Assembly: GCF_000758725.1 (NCBI RefSeq)
Contig: NZ_CP009428.1
Location: 5,704,001 to 5,768,000, forward strand
Direction: 5' to 3'
DNA from: Paenibacillus odorifer
Lineage (GTDB): Bacteria; Bacillota; Bacilli; Paenibacillales; Paenibacillaceae
DNA: 64,000 nucleotides
Below are positions 41,888-51,761 of this stretch, in pieces. Numbering within the stretch: the first letter of the stretch is position 1; every line of letters starts with the position of its first letter. The position numbers and the translations under genes were made by a program. Below the pieces are notes generated by a model that was not told where the DNA came from, searched no databases, and was given only the letters and a program-made list of their open reading frames with translations.

Positions 41888-43993
41888 TTACTCGGTACCT
41901 GTAGTCTCTCCCTCCTTCGCATTATCATTAGTATTATTGCCAGACTGGAGACTTTTCTTTGGAACTCCATCAAGCCCATATTCCCAATCATAGGCATCAA
42001 ATATTTTACGTGCGACTGGTGCCGCACTTTGTGAACCAAAGCCACCTTCAGGGATTACAACCGCCACAGCCAACTTAGGATTATTACGTGGAGCATATGC
42101 AATAAATACCCCATTATCGCGAATTTCACCCTTAGCTACTTGCTGAGAGGTTCCCGTCTTACGTGCAAAGTCATAAGGGAAATCAGAAAAAGCACTAACT
42201 TCACTTCGCATCCCCTGCTTAATTTCATTCCAGTAGGACTTATCGAAGTTTGTTACTTCATCAAGCACCTCACGTTTAAACTCTTTGATTATATTTCCAT
42301 CTGCGTCAGTAATCTTGCTAACCAGTTGAGGTTTAATCCGCTGTCCTTCATTAGCAAGTGTAGTAACATACTGTGCAAGCTGCATTACTGTATAACTTCC
42401 TTGTTGTCCGAAAGAGGCATAGACCAGTGCGGACTGCGCACTACCAGCAGCTTCTATATTGGTATAGTTTCTTTGACCCAAGAATTCATTAGGCAGGTCA
42501 ATTCCCGTAGATACACCAAGGCCGAACTCTTTCATATAGACATCCCAGATGTCTATCCCCTTGCTTTTATATTTGTCATACAATCTTTTACCGACCATAT
42601 CGACCATAAATGCATTCGAGGATTTCTCAATGGCTCTAGCAGGATCCAAAGAACCATATACGTGGTTAGAAGAGTTTCTTACCTTCGTTTCATGCCCAGA
42701 CTTACCAAAAGTCGCAAAACCTTTATCCTGATAATAAGAAGAAGTTGAAAACAACCCTTCATTCAGACCCACGAGTACACTCAAAGGTTTAATCGTTGAA
42801 CCTAGAAGCAGTACAGATCTTAGTCCGTTCCCTGAGGTTCCCGAAGAAATAGGAGTGATCGTTCCGTTCTGATAATTATCCATAATACTGTTCCAGACAT
42901 CTGAAGACAAAGAACCTGATGTCCAAACATTCGTATCATAATCAGGCATACTCGCCATAGAGACAATATTACCAGTATCTACTTCCATCGCTACTGCATA
43001 TCCCGTTAAAGCATTCGGATGCGTTCTGCCTTGTACGGTATTAGAGTGCAACCATTTGAGCTGATCTGTTATCGCCTGTTCTGTCTTCATCTGAACATTC
43101 TTATTAATCGTTGTCCAGATGTCATTTCCTTTGACAGGCGGAACGACACGCTCAATTTTCTCCGCCATATTCTGTGGATTGACGGAAATTTCCTGATATC
43201 CGTTTTGCCCGCGAAGCTCACGCTGATATTTCAGCTCCAGCCCATCGAATCCAACAAATTCATCATCCTTATACGTTAGCCCTGGCTCCGGATTGTTTTT
43301 CATAGCACTAAGAATGTTTTTATAAATATTAAGACTGTTCGCGGATTTGAAGGGTTTGATATATCCAATCGTCTGTACAGCAACCGTATCTTTATCATAA
43401 TGACGAATGCTCTCCTCGACAATCTCAAGCCCCGGATATTCTCCTTTATGTTCCATGAAATAAGCTACTTCTTCAGTAGTCAGATCAGCCTTAATTCGCC
43501 GTGCCATAAAGCCAAGTGATTTACGAAAATATAAATCCAACGCATCAAGTACATCTTTCTCCGTCATCTTCTCTGCATTTGGATTACCATATTTATTGAA
43601 ATCAGCTACCAGCTTGGCTGCCAAGGCATCAGACTTGGCCTTAGCCTCTGGGGTCAGCGTTGTTTTACCGGTGACTTTATCTGTTTCCTTAGCCGTATAC
43701 TCTTTATTGAGCGTGATATACAGCGATTGAACAGGTGTGGAATAAGCTAGCTTCTCACCGCCTGCAGCGTATATAACCCCTCTCATGGAAGCTAACGGTA
43801 CATTTTTAGTATCTCTACTCGTCTCTACCTCAGTTAAAGTTGGACCTTCCACGAACTGCAGGACAGCTAGCCGGATGATGATTACGCAAAATATAACGAA
43901 CGTGCTAAAGAAAAACACGTTGAGTCGCAGGCCAATGGAACTTTTGCTGCTGGTCTCGTCAGGAGGTGAGGCCTGCTTACGGAAAAAACTCAC
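41888..43993 (-). CDS. Class B penicillin-binding protein, paralog 1
   Basis: A 701-residue class B PBP that cross-links peptidoglycan outside the membrane. One N-terminal anchor (about 25-45) is followed by the PBP dimerisation domain and the transpeptidase. Catalytic motifs are Ser399-x2-Lys402 (STIK), Ser458-x-Asn460 (SSN) and KTGT at 612-615. GTG 43993 with AAAGGAGAG is the start; an ORF continuing upstream overlaps the neighbour and is not real. It is the downstream member of a tandem pair. It resembles elongation PBPs (PBP2/PbpA/PbpH). The C-terminal tail is Asn/Glu/Thr-rich. Confidence 0.93.
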   Translation of the reverse strand: MSFFRKQASPPDETSSKSSIGLRLNVFFFSTFVIFCVIIIRLAVLQFVEGPTLTEVETSRDTKNVPLASMRGVIYAAGGEKLAYSTPVQSLYITLNKEYTAKETDKVTGKTTLTPEAKAKSDALAAKLVADFNKYGNPNAEKMTEKDVLDALDLYFRKSLGFMARRIKADLTTEEVAYFMEHKGEYPGLEIVEESIRHYDKDTVAVQTIGYIKPFKSANSLNIYKNILSAMKNNPEPGLTYKDDEFVGFDGLELKYQRELRGQNGYQEISVNPQNMAEKIERVVPPVKGNDIWTTINKNVQMKTEQAITDQLKWLHSNTVQGRTHPNALTGYAVAMEVDTGNIVSMASMPDYDTNVWTSGSLSSDVWNSIMDNYQNGTITPISSGTSGNGLRSVLLLGSTIKPLSVLVGLNEGLFSTSSYYQDKGFATFGKSGHETKVRNSSNHVYGSLDPARAIEKSSNAFMVDMVGKRLYDKYKSKGIDIWDVYMKEFGLGVSTGIDLPNEFLGQRNYTNIEAAGSAQSALVYASFGQQGSYTVMQLAQYVTTLANEGQRIKPQLVSKITDADGNIIKEFKREVLDEVTNFDKSYWNEIKQGMRSEVSAFSDFPYDFARKTGTSQQVAKGEIRDNGVFIAYAPRNNPKLAVAVVIPEGGFGSQSAAPVARKIFDAYDWEYGLDGVPKKSLQSGNNTNDNAKEGETTGTE

Positions 43994-44030
43994 AGTTTTT
44001 CTCTCCTTTTTCTCTAATTTAAGCTTATTG

Positions 44031-46100
44031 TTATTGAACGGGATCTGCCACAGGAGGAATATTCTTCTTTGGAACCCCATCCAGCCCATATTCCCAATCA
44101 TAAGCATCAAAAATCTTACGGGCAACCGGAGCTGCACTATTGGAGCCAAAGCCGCCCTCCGGAATCACAACCGCTACAGCCAGCTTCGGATTCTCACGTG
44201 GAGCAAAGGCAATAAAAACCCCGTTATCACGGTTTATATTTTTTCTATCCGTTTTTTCAGAGGTTCCTGTCTTACGGGCAAAATCATAAGGAAAATCGTC
44301 AAAAGCACTAACTTTACTGCTCATTCCCTGTTTGATTTCTCTCCAGAACGATTTATCAAAGGTTACTTTATTAAGCACTTCTTTTTTAAATTCCTTAACC
44401 ACCTTACCTTGCGCATCCGTAATCTTACTTACAAGCTGTGGTTTAATTCGCACACCTTCATTTGCAAGTGTAGTAGCATACTGGGCAAGCTGTAATGTAG
44501 TATAACTGCCTTGCTGGCCAAAAGATGCGTAGACGAGCGCGGCCTGCGAGCTCCCTGCAGCCTTGAAATCTGTATAGTTAATCTGACCTGGTGATTCACC
44601 GGGAAGACCACTTTGTGTTGACACACCCAGTCCGAACTTTTTCATATATTGGTCCCAGACCTCTACGCCTTTATCTCCCAGGTATTTCTTATAAAGTTGC
44701 TTTCCGACCATATCCACCATAAATACGTTAGAGGATTGCTTGATAGCATCAGCCGGATACAGTTTTCCATAGACATGACCTGATGAATTTCTAACCGATG
44801 ATTTATCATCCTTACCGAAATAGGTAATCCCCACATCTGGATAAGTGCTCGAGGTGCTAAAAAATCCTTCATTTAAACCAATTAATACACTTAACGGTTT
44901 GATGGTCGATCCCATGAATACAAGAGAGCTAAAATCATGACCCGATCTCCCGGAAGAATTCGAGGTAATAGTACCATTCAGATGATTGTTCATAATTTTA
45001 TTCCAGACGGATGTAGGCAACGAGTCCTTTGTCCATACATTCGAATCGTAATCCGGCATACTCGCCATAGCGACAACATTACCAGTCTCTACTTCCATTG
45101 CTACTGCATAACCTGTTAAAGCATCAGGATGAGTTTCGCCTTGAACAGCATTGGTGTGCAGCCATTTAATCTGATCCAATATGGCCTGTTCAGTCTTCAT
45201 CTGAACATTCTTATTAATAGTCATCCAAATATTATTGCCTTTTACAGGGGGAACGGTCTGTTCTACCTTCTCCGCCATATTTTGAGGAGTGACCGAAATG
45301 ACCTGATAACCATTTTCTCCGCGCAGTTCGCGTTGATACTGCATTTCCAGACCATCAAATCCTACATATTCTTCCGTTTTATACATAAGTCCCGGTGAAG
45401 AATTGTCTTTCATTGCACTACGAATATTTTTGTACATCGCTATGTCTTCGGTTGATTTAAAAGGTTTGCCAAAACCCACCGTCTGCACAGCTACCGTATC
45501 TTTATCGTAGTGGCGTACACTTTCTTCCACAATGGTAATACCTGGATATTCATCCTTGTGTTCCATGAAATAAGCTATTTCTTCTGAAGTTAGCCCTGCT
45601 TTTATACGACGCGGTACATAACCCAGATACTTTTTAAAGTCCAGATCAAGTAAATCCAGCACGTCCTGCTGCGTTAACTTGGGGGCATCTGCACTTCCAT
45701 ATTTCTCAAACTCCGCTACTAATCTTGCTGCAAGGTCATTAGACTTATTTTTCGCTTTTTCCGTTAGTGAGGTTTCACCCGTTACTTTATCGGTAGTTTT
45801 AGCTGTATATTCCTTATTTAGGGTAAGATAGAGCGACTCAACAGGTGTAGAATAGGCTATCTGCTCACCCCCGGCAGCAAAAATAATCCCTCGCATGGCT
45901 GCCAGCGGAACAAACTTCGTATCCCGTTTAATCTCTTCTTCTGTCAGCAAAGCTCCCTCAGTAAACTGCAAACCTGCAAGACGCACAATAATGATACAAA
46001 AAATAAAAAAAGTGCCAAAGAAAAACAGATTCAATCTCAGACCTACAGAATGTTTCGAAGATTTCCCGTCCGCAGGCGGGAGCTGCTTCCCAAAGCTCAC
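44031..46100 (-). CDS. Class B penicillin-binding protein, paralog 2
   Basis: A 689-residue class B PBP with the same layout as its neighbour: one N-terminal anchor, dimerisation domain, transpeptidase with STIK near residue 400, SSN and KTGT near 610. Long stretches are identical to paralog 1 (for example GSTIKPLSVL, FARKTGTS), with a different C-terminal tail (NIPPVADPVQ). GTG 46100 starts it behind AAGGGAAG. The 37-base gap to paralog 1 suggests one transcript. A recent tandem duplication is the simplest explanation. Confidence 0.93.
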   Translation of the reverse strand: MSFGKQLPPADGKSSKHSVGLRLNLFFFGTFFIFCIIIVRLAGLQFTEGALLTEEEIKRDTKFVPLAAMRGIIFAAGGEQIAYSTPVESLYLTLNKEYTAKTTDKVTGETSLTEKAKNKSNDLAARLVAEFEKYGSADAPKLTQQDVLDLLDLDFKKYLGYVPRRIKAGLTSEEIAYFMEHKDEYPGITIVEESVRHYDKDTVAVQTVGFGKPFKSTEDIAMYKNIRSAMKDNSSPGLMYKTEEYVGFDGLEMQYQRELRGENGYQVISVTPQNMAEKVEQTVPPVKGNNIWMTINKNVQMKTEQAILDQIKWLHTNAVQGETHPDALTGYAVAMEVETGNVVAMASMPDYDSNVWTKDSLPTSVWNKIMNNHLNGTITSNSSGRSGHDFSSLVFMGSTIKPLSVLIGLNEGFFSTSSTYPDVGITYFGKDDKSSVRNSSGHVYGKLYPADAIKQSSNVFMVDMVGKQLYKKYLGDKGVEVWDQYMKKFGLGVSTQSGLPGESPGQINYTDFKAAGSSQAALVYASFGQQGSYTTLQLAQYATTLANEGVRIKPQLVSKITDAQGKVVKEFKKEVLNKVTFDKSFWREIKQGMSSKVSAFDDFPYDFARKTGTSEKTDRKNINRDNGVFIAFAPRENPKLAVAVVIPEGGFGSNSAAPVARKIFDAYDWEYGLDGVPKKNIPPVADPVQ

Positions 46101-46273
46101 CAGCTTTCTTCCCTTCTATATAAAAATAATGTCTGAATTGCCTTAGCCAGCGACATTGCTCTTATAATGAAGGTGATTTCTAAGAAGCTGATTGTGAGCA
46201 TTGCACTCGCATTTATGTTAGAGCAGTTGGTATGAGTTTATTGTACCACACGGAAGGAGTGCGGCGCCCTCAC

Positions 46274-47419
46274 TCAGAGTGCGTTCTCCCTAATATGCGT
46301 ATCGTCAAAATCCTTCGGATTAAACCAATCTCCGCTGCTCGCCCAAGTGGGATCCAATGGAATCCAAGCTTGCCGGTCACTTATATAAACTTCATTCCAG
46401 GCATGTGCGCCATACCCGCCTCGACCATCATAGCCTTGCCCCGTTACAACGCGCACCTGTAACCCTTGAGAGCGGGCCATAACAGCGTAAAGACGGGCAT
46501 AATCAATACATACCCCTATGCGTGTGTCGAAGGTATCCTGCGGGGTCTGTTCATGCCAAATTCTATTTTTTTCATAATTTTCCGCTTTGGCGTAATCATA
46601 AGTTACTCGTGTTCCTACCCAATCATACAGTAGTCTGGCTCTCTTCTCGTCTCCTTGCGCTTGTCCAATAATATCTTCAGCAGCTCCCACAATATCTTGT
46701 GGAATGTCATGATCGATAACTTCATATTTTCTGCGCAGAATATCATTCATCTCAGCTGCAACGGTCTTCGTCAGAATAGGCAGCTTTTTCTGCACTGTCT
46801 CCCCAACAAAGGGTTCAAATACAGCGGCAGCGCTTTGACTGTAGATCGGAGAAGATTCCACATAACGGCTAAATTGACTTTCTGGATTTAGGCCAACACA
46901 AATGAAGAGAGCGAGCACAATAATTAAACCACGAGTCAAGCCTATAATTAATCCTATGATAGCTCCACCCATACGGCTTACTTGCGTAATCTTTCTGTCC
47001 TTAAATGTCTTGGTGCGCCGTAGCTGGTGGAATGGAAGCAGCATAGACAACAATCCCAGAAGCATGCGAATTAAGATATAAGAGAGCAATAACAACAATA
47101 GAAACCGCACCAGCGGCGATTCCGCCAGCACAGACACAGCCGTATAATAAATTTGCTGCCACTGGGTCAGCTGTTTATCAGGCAGACTTATTCCTGCTGC
47201 CCAAGTCTGAACATGAGGATTGAGATACGCCGCAGCAGGAATGGCCAGCACCAAAGAAGCTATTGTAAACAGTCCTGTTCCCAGCAGACCGAATAATCTT
47301 CCGGTAGCACTTGAGAACCCTCTGCTCCAGCCTTGCAATAGTGAAAAGACTACTACCAGCAGGAGGGCGATGGAGATGATATTTGCATCACTCAGACTAG
47401 TCAACCAACCGTTTATCAT
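46274..47419 (-). CDS. CvpA-like and transglutaminase-like fusion protein
   Basis: A membrane protein of about 381 residues. The N-terminal half has four to five helices with a CvpA-like glycine pattern (SRGFSSATGRLFGLLGTG and RMGGAIIGLIIGLTRG), and the C-terminal half, from about residue 265, is a transglutaminase/cysteine-protease-like domain. Its triad is visible: Cys in TRIGVCIDYARL, His in GAHAWNEVY and Asp in IPLDPTW. ATG 47419 has GGGGAG 7 bases upstream; TTG 47425 is possible. It lies upstream of the PBP pair on the same strand, so a wall or protein-processing role is plausible but unproven. Confidence 0.85.
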   Translation of the reverse strand: MINGWLTSLSDANIISIALLLVVVFSLLQGWSRGFSSATGRLFGLLGTGLFTIASLVLAIPAAAYLNPHVQTWAAGISLPDKQLTQWQQIYYTAVSVLAESPLVRFLLLLLLSYILIRMLLGLLSMLLPFHQLRRTKTFKDRKITQVSRMGGAIIGLIIGLTRGLIIVLALFICVGLNPESQFSRYVESSPIYSQSAAAVFEPFVGETVQKKLPILTKTVAAEMNDILRRKYEVIDHDIPQDIVGAAEDIIGQAQGDEKRARLLYDWVGTRVTYDYAKAENYEKNRIWHEQTPQDTFDTRIGVCIDYARLYAVMARSQGLQVRVVTGQGYDGRGGYGAHAWNEVYISDRQAWIPLDPTWASSGDWFNPKDFDDTHIRENAL

Positions 47420-47482
47420 ATCCAATCTCCCCTTTCAGCCGCCCGCTTGCTTGTTTTTGATAATGATTTAAACTGAGGCCGT

Positions 47483-47920
47483 TTATTGATGTTTCCGAGC
47501 TTCCTCGATAAATGTTTGTGTGGTATCAGTAATACTCCACTTCCCAAGACTAACTCCGCGGAAAGTAACCTCTACCTTATCTTCACCAGTAGTACCTTTC
47601 ACTTCAATATTCGGAGTTGTGATCGTAAATGTTCCGTCACCATTTGAAGTGTACTTCGCATCCTGCGCCTCTTTAAGCATGACCTCTTGTGCTTCCTTCT
47701 TCAGCGTGCTTACCGTTCCATCTGCCACCTTATTCACAGCGTTACCAATTTGGTCCATTGTCACACCACTATAGATGAATAGACCTACAACGATAATAAT
47801 GACAATCGCCCATTTCAACATCGTTTTGACCAAATTAACAACCGCGAACAACAGAACAAGCGCAATAACAATAACTAACCAATTCTCTCTAATAAACTGT
47901 GACCACACCTCTGGATCCAT
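47483..47920 (-). CDS. Membrane-anchored protein of unknown function
   Basis: A protein of about 145 residues with two adjoining hydrophobic helices near the N terminus (LVIVIALVLLFAVVNLV and WAIVIIIVVGLFIYSGV) followed by a soluble helical and beta-rich region (YTSNGDGTFTITTPNIEVK). The start is uncertain: ATG 47920 or GTG 47929 behind AGGGGTG. It is 63 bases upstream of the CvpA-transglutaminase gene and reads in the same direction, so the two may be co-expressed. I do not recognise a family. Confidence 0.78.
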   Translation of the reverse strand: MDPEVWSQFIRENWLVIVIALVLLFAVVNLVKTMLKWAIVIIIVVGLFIYSGVTMDQIGNAVNKVADGTVSTLKKEAQEVMLKEAQDAKYTSNGDGTFTITTPNIEVKGTTGEDKVEVTFRGVSLGKWSITDTTQTFIEEARKHQ

Positions 47921-48190
47921 CAACCTCACAACACCCCTATCGCCTAGTTTCGTCCTAAGGATTATCTCCTCCATAGACATGACGCCAATATTAATTATTA
48001 TACATGAATGCCCATCATAATTCATGGTTCCACAGCCAGAGAAAGGTATACCTGCTTACAGGAATTAAAAAAGCGGTATAAGCCCTCTCTGTCCCACGTA
48101 AAGTACAAGTAGTTGCTTAAATTTGATCTTCTTAAAATACGCCTTCCTGCATTAACCTTTATTGTAGGTGGCTCTCGGAGGTGTTTCCCT

Positions 48191-49378
48191 GTGAAAACTG
48201 CGCTATGGCTGTACCTGTTTCTTTTTCTGGCGTTTTTTGATTTACATGCACAGTATCCTATTCTAACGCCCTTTGCCATCTCTCTTGGTGCGGGACCCGC
48301 CTTTATTGGCTGGATGATGGGCATGTATTCGTTGACCCATCTTCCTGGCAATTTGCTCGCAGGCGTACTCGTCGATCGTAATGGCAGCCGCCGCTACATC
48401 GTCTTTAGCCTTGTTACTGCGGGAGCCATTCTATTGCTGCAGGCTCACGCTCAGCTTCCGTGGCATTTGCTGATGCTACGAGCAGCAAGCGGGTTCGCGC
48501 TCGCCTTCCTCTCTCCGGCGTGCATGACCTTGCTGGCTTCATTATCATCTGATGCCACTGAGCAGGGGAAATATATGTCCGGACATGGTATCGTTCATAC
48601 CTTAGCTTCAGTGGTATCCCCAGCAGCGGGTGCCTTTATCGTAGCTAAAGCTGGCTATTCCGGCACCTTCACCACATTGGGATGGCTGCTTATCGCTACA
48701 GGAATCATGGCTTTTTTCAGTGTACCGGCGCCTGCCCGGCGTTTAGTACGCCCTGTAAACTCAGCAGCACCTCCTTTAAAAAATCAGGATCTTCCTTCGG
48801 TCCCTATATCCGATCCCAATCCAGTTTCCAAACGTTATTATCTGCTGCCTTTTTTCGTTTCTTGTTCACAAGGGGTTCTGTTCTTTGAGCTTCCTCTATC
48901 TCAGACCGGAAGTAATAGCATTGTTTCCACAGGTATTCTTTTATCGCTCCTTAGCTTAGGGGCTTTGGTAACACTCAGTTTGTTCTTCCTGAACCGCTTT
49001 TCCCCAGGAGGAAGAATAGCCGTGGCCTTGCTAGGAATGGCCCTTTGTTTTTTTGCGCTCGCCTCACTTCACAGCATTCCCGCTTCCGTTATTCTCTTTA
49101 TGCTGGGTGCAGCCAAAGGAATATTATTTCCTGCAATGGCTTCGCTCTTTATTAGTCTAGGTGGACCAGGACGTATGGGACGCACCTTCTCCATGCAGTC
49201 GATAGCCATGTCACTAGGTGCATTCGCAGGGCCTGTGGCCGCAGGACAACTAAGAGACGTTGTTTCGCCTTATTTCATTGCCTTTCTATTGCTGATGGTT
49301 GCACTATTACTGCTTCCGCCAAAAAATTCAGCCAAGCTGTCCACCTACTCTTCCAAATGGAATGGGCGGGCCGCATGA
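48191..49378 (+). CDS. MFS transporter
   Basis: A 395-residue major facilitator superfamily transporter with about 12 helices. The loop 2-3 signature is visible as GVLVDRNGSRRY, and the first helix begins right after the start. A proline/serine-rich loop near residue 185 separates the two six-helix halves. GTG 48191 with TCGGAGGTG is the start; the longer frame before it is not supported. The drug-efflux or sugar specificity cannot be told. The gene overlaps no neighbour but its last 70 bases are also open in the next gene's frame. Confidence 0.9.
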   Translation: MKTALWLYLFLFLAFFDLHAQYPILTPFAISLGAGPAFIGWMMGMYSLTHLPGNLLAGVLVDRNGSRRYIVFSLVTAGAILLLQAHAQLPWHLLMLRAASGFALAFLSPACMTLLASLSSDATEQGKYMSGHGIVHTLASVVSPAAGAFIVAKAGYSGTFTTLGWLLIATGIMAFFSVPAPARRLVRPVNSAAPPLKNQDLPSVPISDPNPVSKRYYLLPFFVSCSQGVLFFELPLSQTGSNSIVSTGILLSLLSLGALVTLSLFFLNRFSPGGRIAVALLGMALCFFALASLHSIPASVILFMLGAAKGILFPAMASLFISLGGPGRMGRTFSMQSIAMSLGAFAGPVAAGQLRDVVSPYFIAFLLLMVALLLLPPKNSAKLSTYSSKWNGRAA

Positions 49379-49511
49379 TTTATTGTTTTTACGACATTTC
49401 CCGGGGAATGAAGATTTTCCTGTAGAAACAGTTGTTAAAACTGCTCCTCCTTCGGTAAACTATAATGAGTCTGAAAGTTCAGGCTTCATTTCCGGAGGTG
49501 ATTGTCAGCAA

Positions 49512-49859
49512 ATGTCCATTACGATTATTGTCGAAGGCAAAAACGATCGCAGCAGATTACGACGCGTGCTGGTACCGGAAGTCGAAATCCTCTGTACCTT
49601 TGGTACATTAAATACGCTCAAACTCGAGTCCCTGCGACAAAAAGTAGGAGATGGAGAAGTATATCTTTATATGGATAACGACAGTTCAGGCAAAAAAATA
49701 CGCGGGATTCTCCGCGATGCCTTTCCCGATGCTGGTCACATCTATACGCGCCGGGGTTATGCCGGAGTGGAGGGCACTCCAGATGAATACAATATTAATC
49801 AGCTTGAAAAAGCGGGTCTGGAAGAGTTCATCATTTACCCTGAACCCATCCCTTTTTGA
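49512..49859 (+). CDS. Small Toprim-domain protein
   Basis: A 115-residue stand-alone Toprim protein. The catalytic/metal motifs are an N-terminal glutamate in IIVEGKNDRSR and the acidic pair in YLYMDNDSSGKKI (about residue 55), the pattern of Toprim nuclease or ligase domains such as RNase M5 or YusF. ATG 49512 is used, with GGAGGTGA 10 bases upstream; an upstream in-frame extension overlaps the MFS gene. RNA or DNA substrate is unknown. Confidence 0.85.
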   Translation: MSITIIVEGKNDRSRLRRVLVPEVEILCTFGTLNTLKLESLRQKVGDGEVYLYMDNDSSGKKIRGILRDAFPDAGHIYTRRGYAGVEGTPDEYNINQLEKAGLEEFIIYPEPIPF

Positions 49860-49883
49860 TTCGCGATATATTGCCTAAGAAAT

Positions 49884-49939
49884 TAAAAACGCCTTTTTCG
49901 TTATCCCTTCAATAAACGGGATTCGAAAAAGGCGTTTCT
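49884..49939. terminator. Bidirectional terminator
   Basis: AAACGCCTTTTTCG pairs with CGAAAAAGGCGTTT around inner CCCTTCAATAAACGGG. It serves the Toprim gene and, on the minus strand, the sco gene. Confidence 0.9.
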
Positions 49940-49955
49940 GTTATGCGGTTATGTT

Positions 49956-50579
49956 CTATTCACGAGCCAATTCATTCAGCCTATCGGCAAGAAATTCAGG
50001 CGTTACGTTATCCGTATCTCCTGCGTCATACAATGCACGGAGACGATTGTCCCGATCAACCAATGCTATGCGATTCGCATGTACGAAATTTTCTTTACTA
50101 TTCCCTGCAATTAGTACTTTAAAAGAATCAGTTGCCAGTTTACGAATCACTTCCTGATCCCCCCGTAAGAAGTACCAACCCTTATAATCTGCCTGGAAAC
50201 GGTCCGCAAAGGTCTTAATGGCTTCACGTGTATCATTCCCTGGATCAAAAGAAATGGAGACGAACGCCGTATCTTTTCCAAAGCTGCCCTCGTCGACCAG
50301 AATCTTCTGTGTCTGAGATAACAGGAACGTAGTTATAGGACATACATCCGGACATTGCGTGAAAAAAAAGTATACCAGCCGTGCCTTACCTTGTGTATCA
50401 GCCAGAGTAATCTGGTCTCCATCCACATTTTCAAGTGAAAAGTCCTGCACTTCTCCGATTACCGGCAGTTTTTCTTTTCCTAAATTCAAAGAATTAACTG
50501 CCAGATAACCAGCCATTACCAAAGCAAGCAATAGTAGAATCCAGGTCCATTTATAACGCTTAAAGGTCTGCACGGACAA
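49956..50579 (-). CDS. SCO1/SenC copper chaperone
   Basis: A 207-residue membrane-anchored thioredoxin-fold protein that helps load the CuA site of cytochrome c oxidase. One anchor (about 12-30, WILLLLALVMAGYLAV) precedes the soluble domain. The metal motif is FFFTQCPDVCPIT (Cys-x3-Cys), and the third ligand histidine lies in ENFVHANRIAL. TTG 50579 with GAGGGAGGG is the start. It is 17 bases downstream of ctaB, an operon that fits oxidase assembly. The structural cta genes are not in the window. Confidence 0.92.
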   Translation of the reverse strand: MSVQTFKRYKWTWILLLLALVMAGYLAVNSLNLGKEKLPVIGEVQDFSLENVDGDQITLADTQGKARLVYFFFTQCPDVCPITTFLLSQTQKILVDEGSFGKDTAFVSISFDPGNDTREAIKTFADRFQADYKGWYFLRGDQEVIRKLATDSFKVLIAGNSKENFVHANRIALVDRDNRLRALYDAGDTDNVTPEFLADRLNELARE

Positions 50580-50596
50580 TAATACCCTCCCTCTTC

Positions 50597-51529
50597 TTAA
50601 CCGTGAATCGTATTTAATACAAGTACGATCAAACTTACCGTTAGGTAGTTAATGGAGAAGAGGAAGTTCTTCTTCGCCCAGACTTCGTCATCTTTTGCTG
50701 CAAAGCCCATCAAGGTTATGATTAACCAAGCCAGGGACAGCGCTGTTGAAATCACCAGATAAAAAATGCCTGCATAATCGTAGGCGTACATTAACACTGG
50801 AATAGGCAGTAACAGTGCTACATAAGGAATCATTTGAAACTTCGTACGACGTGTTCCTTTGACTACAGGCAGCAGTGGGAAACCTGCGGCTCTATATTCT
50901 TCTTTACGTCTAATCCCGAGCGCCCAGAAATGGGGAGGTTGCCACAGAAACAACATCGCAAACATCAGCCAAGCCCCTAGATCAACTGTTCCCGTAACTG
51001 CAACGTAGCCAATTACCGGTGGCATAGCTCCAGAGATCGCACCTACTGAAGTGCTCCATGTTGATGTCCGTTTCAACCAAAGGGTGTATACTACAACGTA
51101 AACGAACATCCCTACAATCCCGAACAGACCGGCTAAAACTCCGGAAAAAGCAAACAGCACAATCAAACCCGCAATCCCAAGCCCAATAGCATACAGCAAT
51201 ACGGTTTTGGGTTTCAATCGTCCTGTAGGAAGCCCACGATCGCGCGTTCTTTCCATCTTCATATCCAGATCACGGTCGAAATAGTTATTAAAAACACAGG
51301 CCGAAGCCATAACCAGCATTGTACCGAGCAGAGTCAGAACTAATCTGCCGTATTGAACATCCCAACCTGAAGCCAGCCAATATCCTGCAAAGGCAGCGAT
51401 GAGGTTAGATCGGATAATACCGGGTTTTGTTACGGTAATGAAATCACGCCAACTTGCACCTTCCGGTGGAGATTTTGCAGACATAGCTGCAGAATCGGAA
51501 GAAGCTTGAAATGTTATATGATTATCCAC
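50597..51529 (-). CDS. ctaB: Heme O synthase (protoheme IX farnesyltransferase)
   Basis: A 310-residue UbiA-family prenyltransferase with nine predicted helices that adds a farnesyl group to heme b to make heme O. The first aspartate-rich motif is NNYFDRDLDMKMERTRDR (about residue 80-97), and a second conserved segment is LWQPPHFWALGIRRKEEY. GTG 51529 follows AGGAGG at 10 bases. It precedes sco in one operon and supplies ctaA (37.3 kb). A hydrophilic N-terminal stretch of about 30 residues, rich in Ser and Ala, precedes the first helix. Confidence 0.95.
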   Translation of the reverse strand: MDNHITFQASSDSAAMSAKSPPEGASWRDFITVTKPGIIRSNLIAAFAGYWLASGWDVQYGRLVLTLLGTMLVMASACVFNNYFDRDLDMKMERTRDRGLPTGRLKPKTVLLYAIGLGIAGLIVLFAFSGVLAGLFGIVGMFVYVVVYTLWLKRTSTWSTSVGAISGAMPPVIGYVAVTGTVDLGAWLMFAMLFLWQPPHFWALGIRRKEEYRAAGFPLLPVVKGTRRTKFQMIPYVALLLPIPVLMYAYDYAGIFYLVISTALSLAWLIITLMGFAAKDDEVWAKKNFLFSINYLTVSLIVLVLNTIHG

Positions 51530-51761
51530 ACCAAATGATCCTCCTTCTAAACAAACTTCTAACGTTCTAGCCGAAGCACTAAATAGACTTCGCTGTTAAC
51601 TTTATCATATCAAACCCGAGGAGACTTTGACAGTCATGGCACAGTATGTTCATGAATTTGACAATTACGTGACAATATTTATTTTCAGCCCCTTAATAAC
51701 CTAAGCCGTATTTGGGTAATTATTAATAATGTACTTCCGAACAACAAAGGAGAACTGACCA

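Noticed and set aside
43994..44149. N-terminal extension of PBP paralog 1
   Set aside because: It would overlap the end of the neighbouring PBP gene and the peptide is a frame-shifted shadow of that gene; GTG 43993 has a proper ribosome site.
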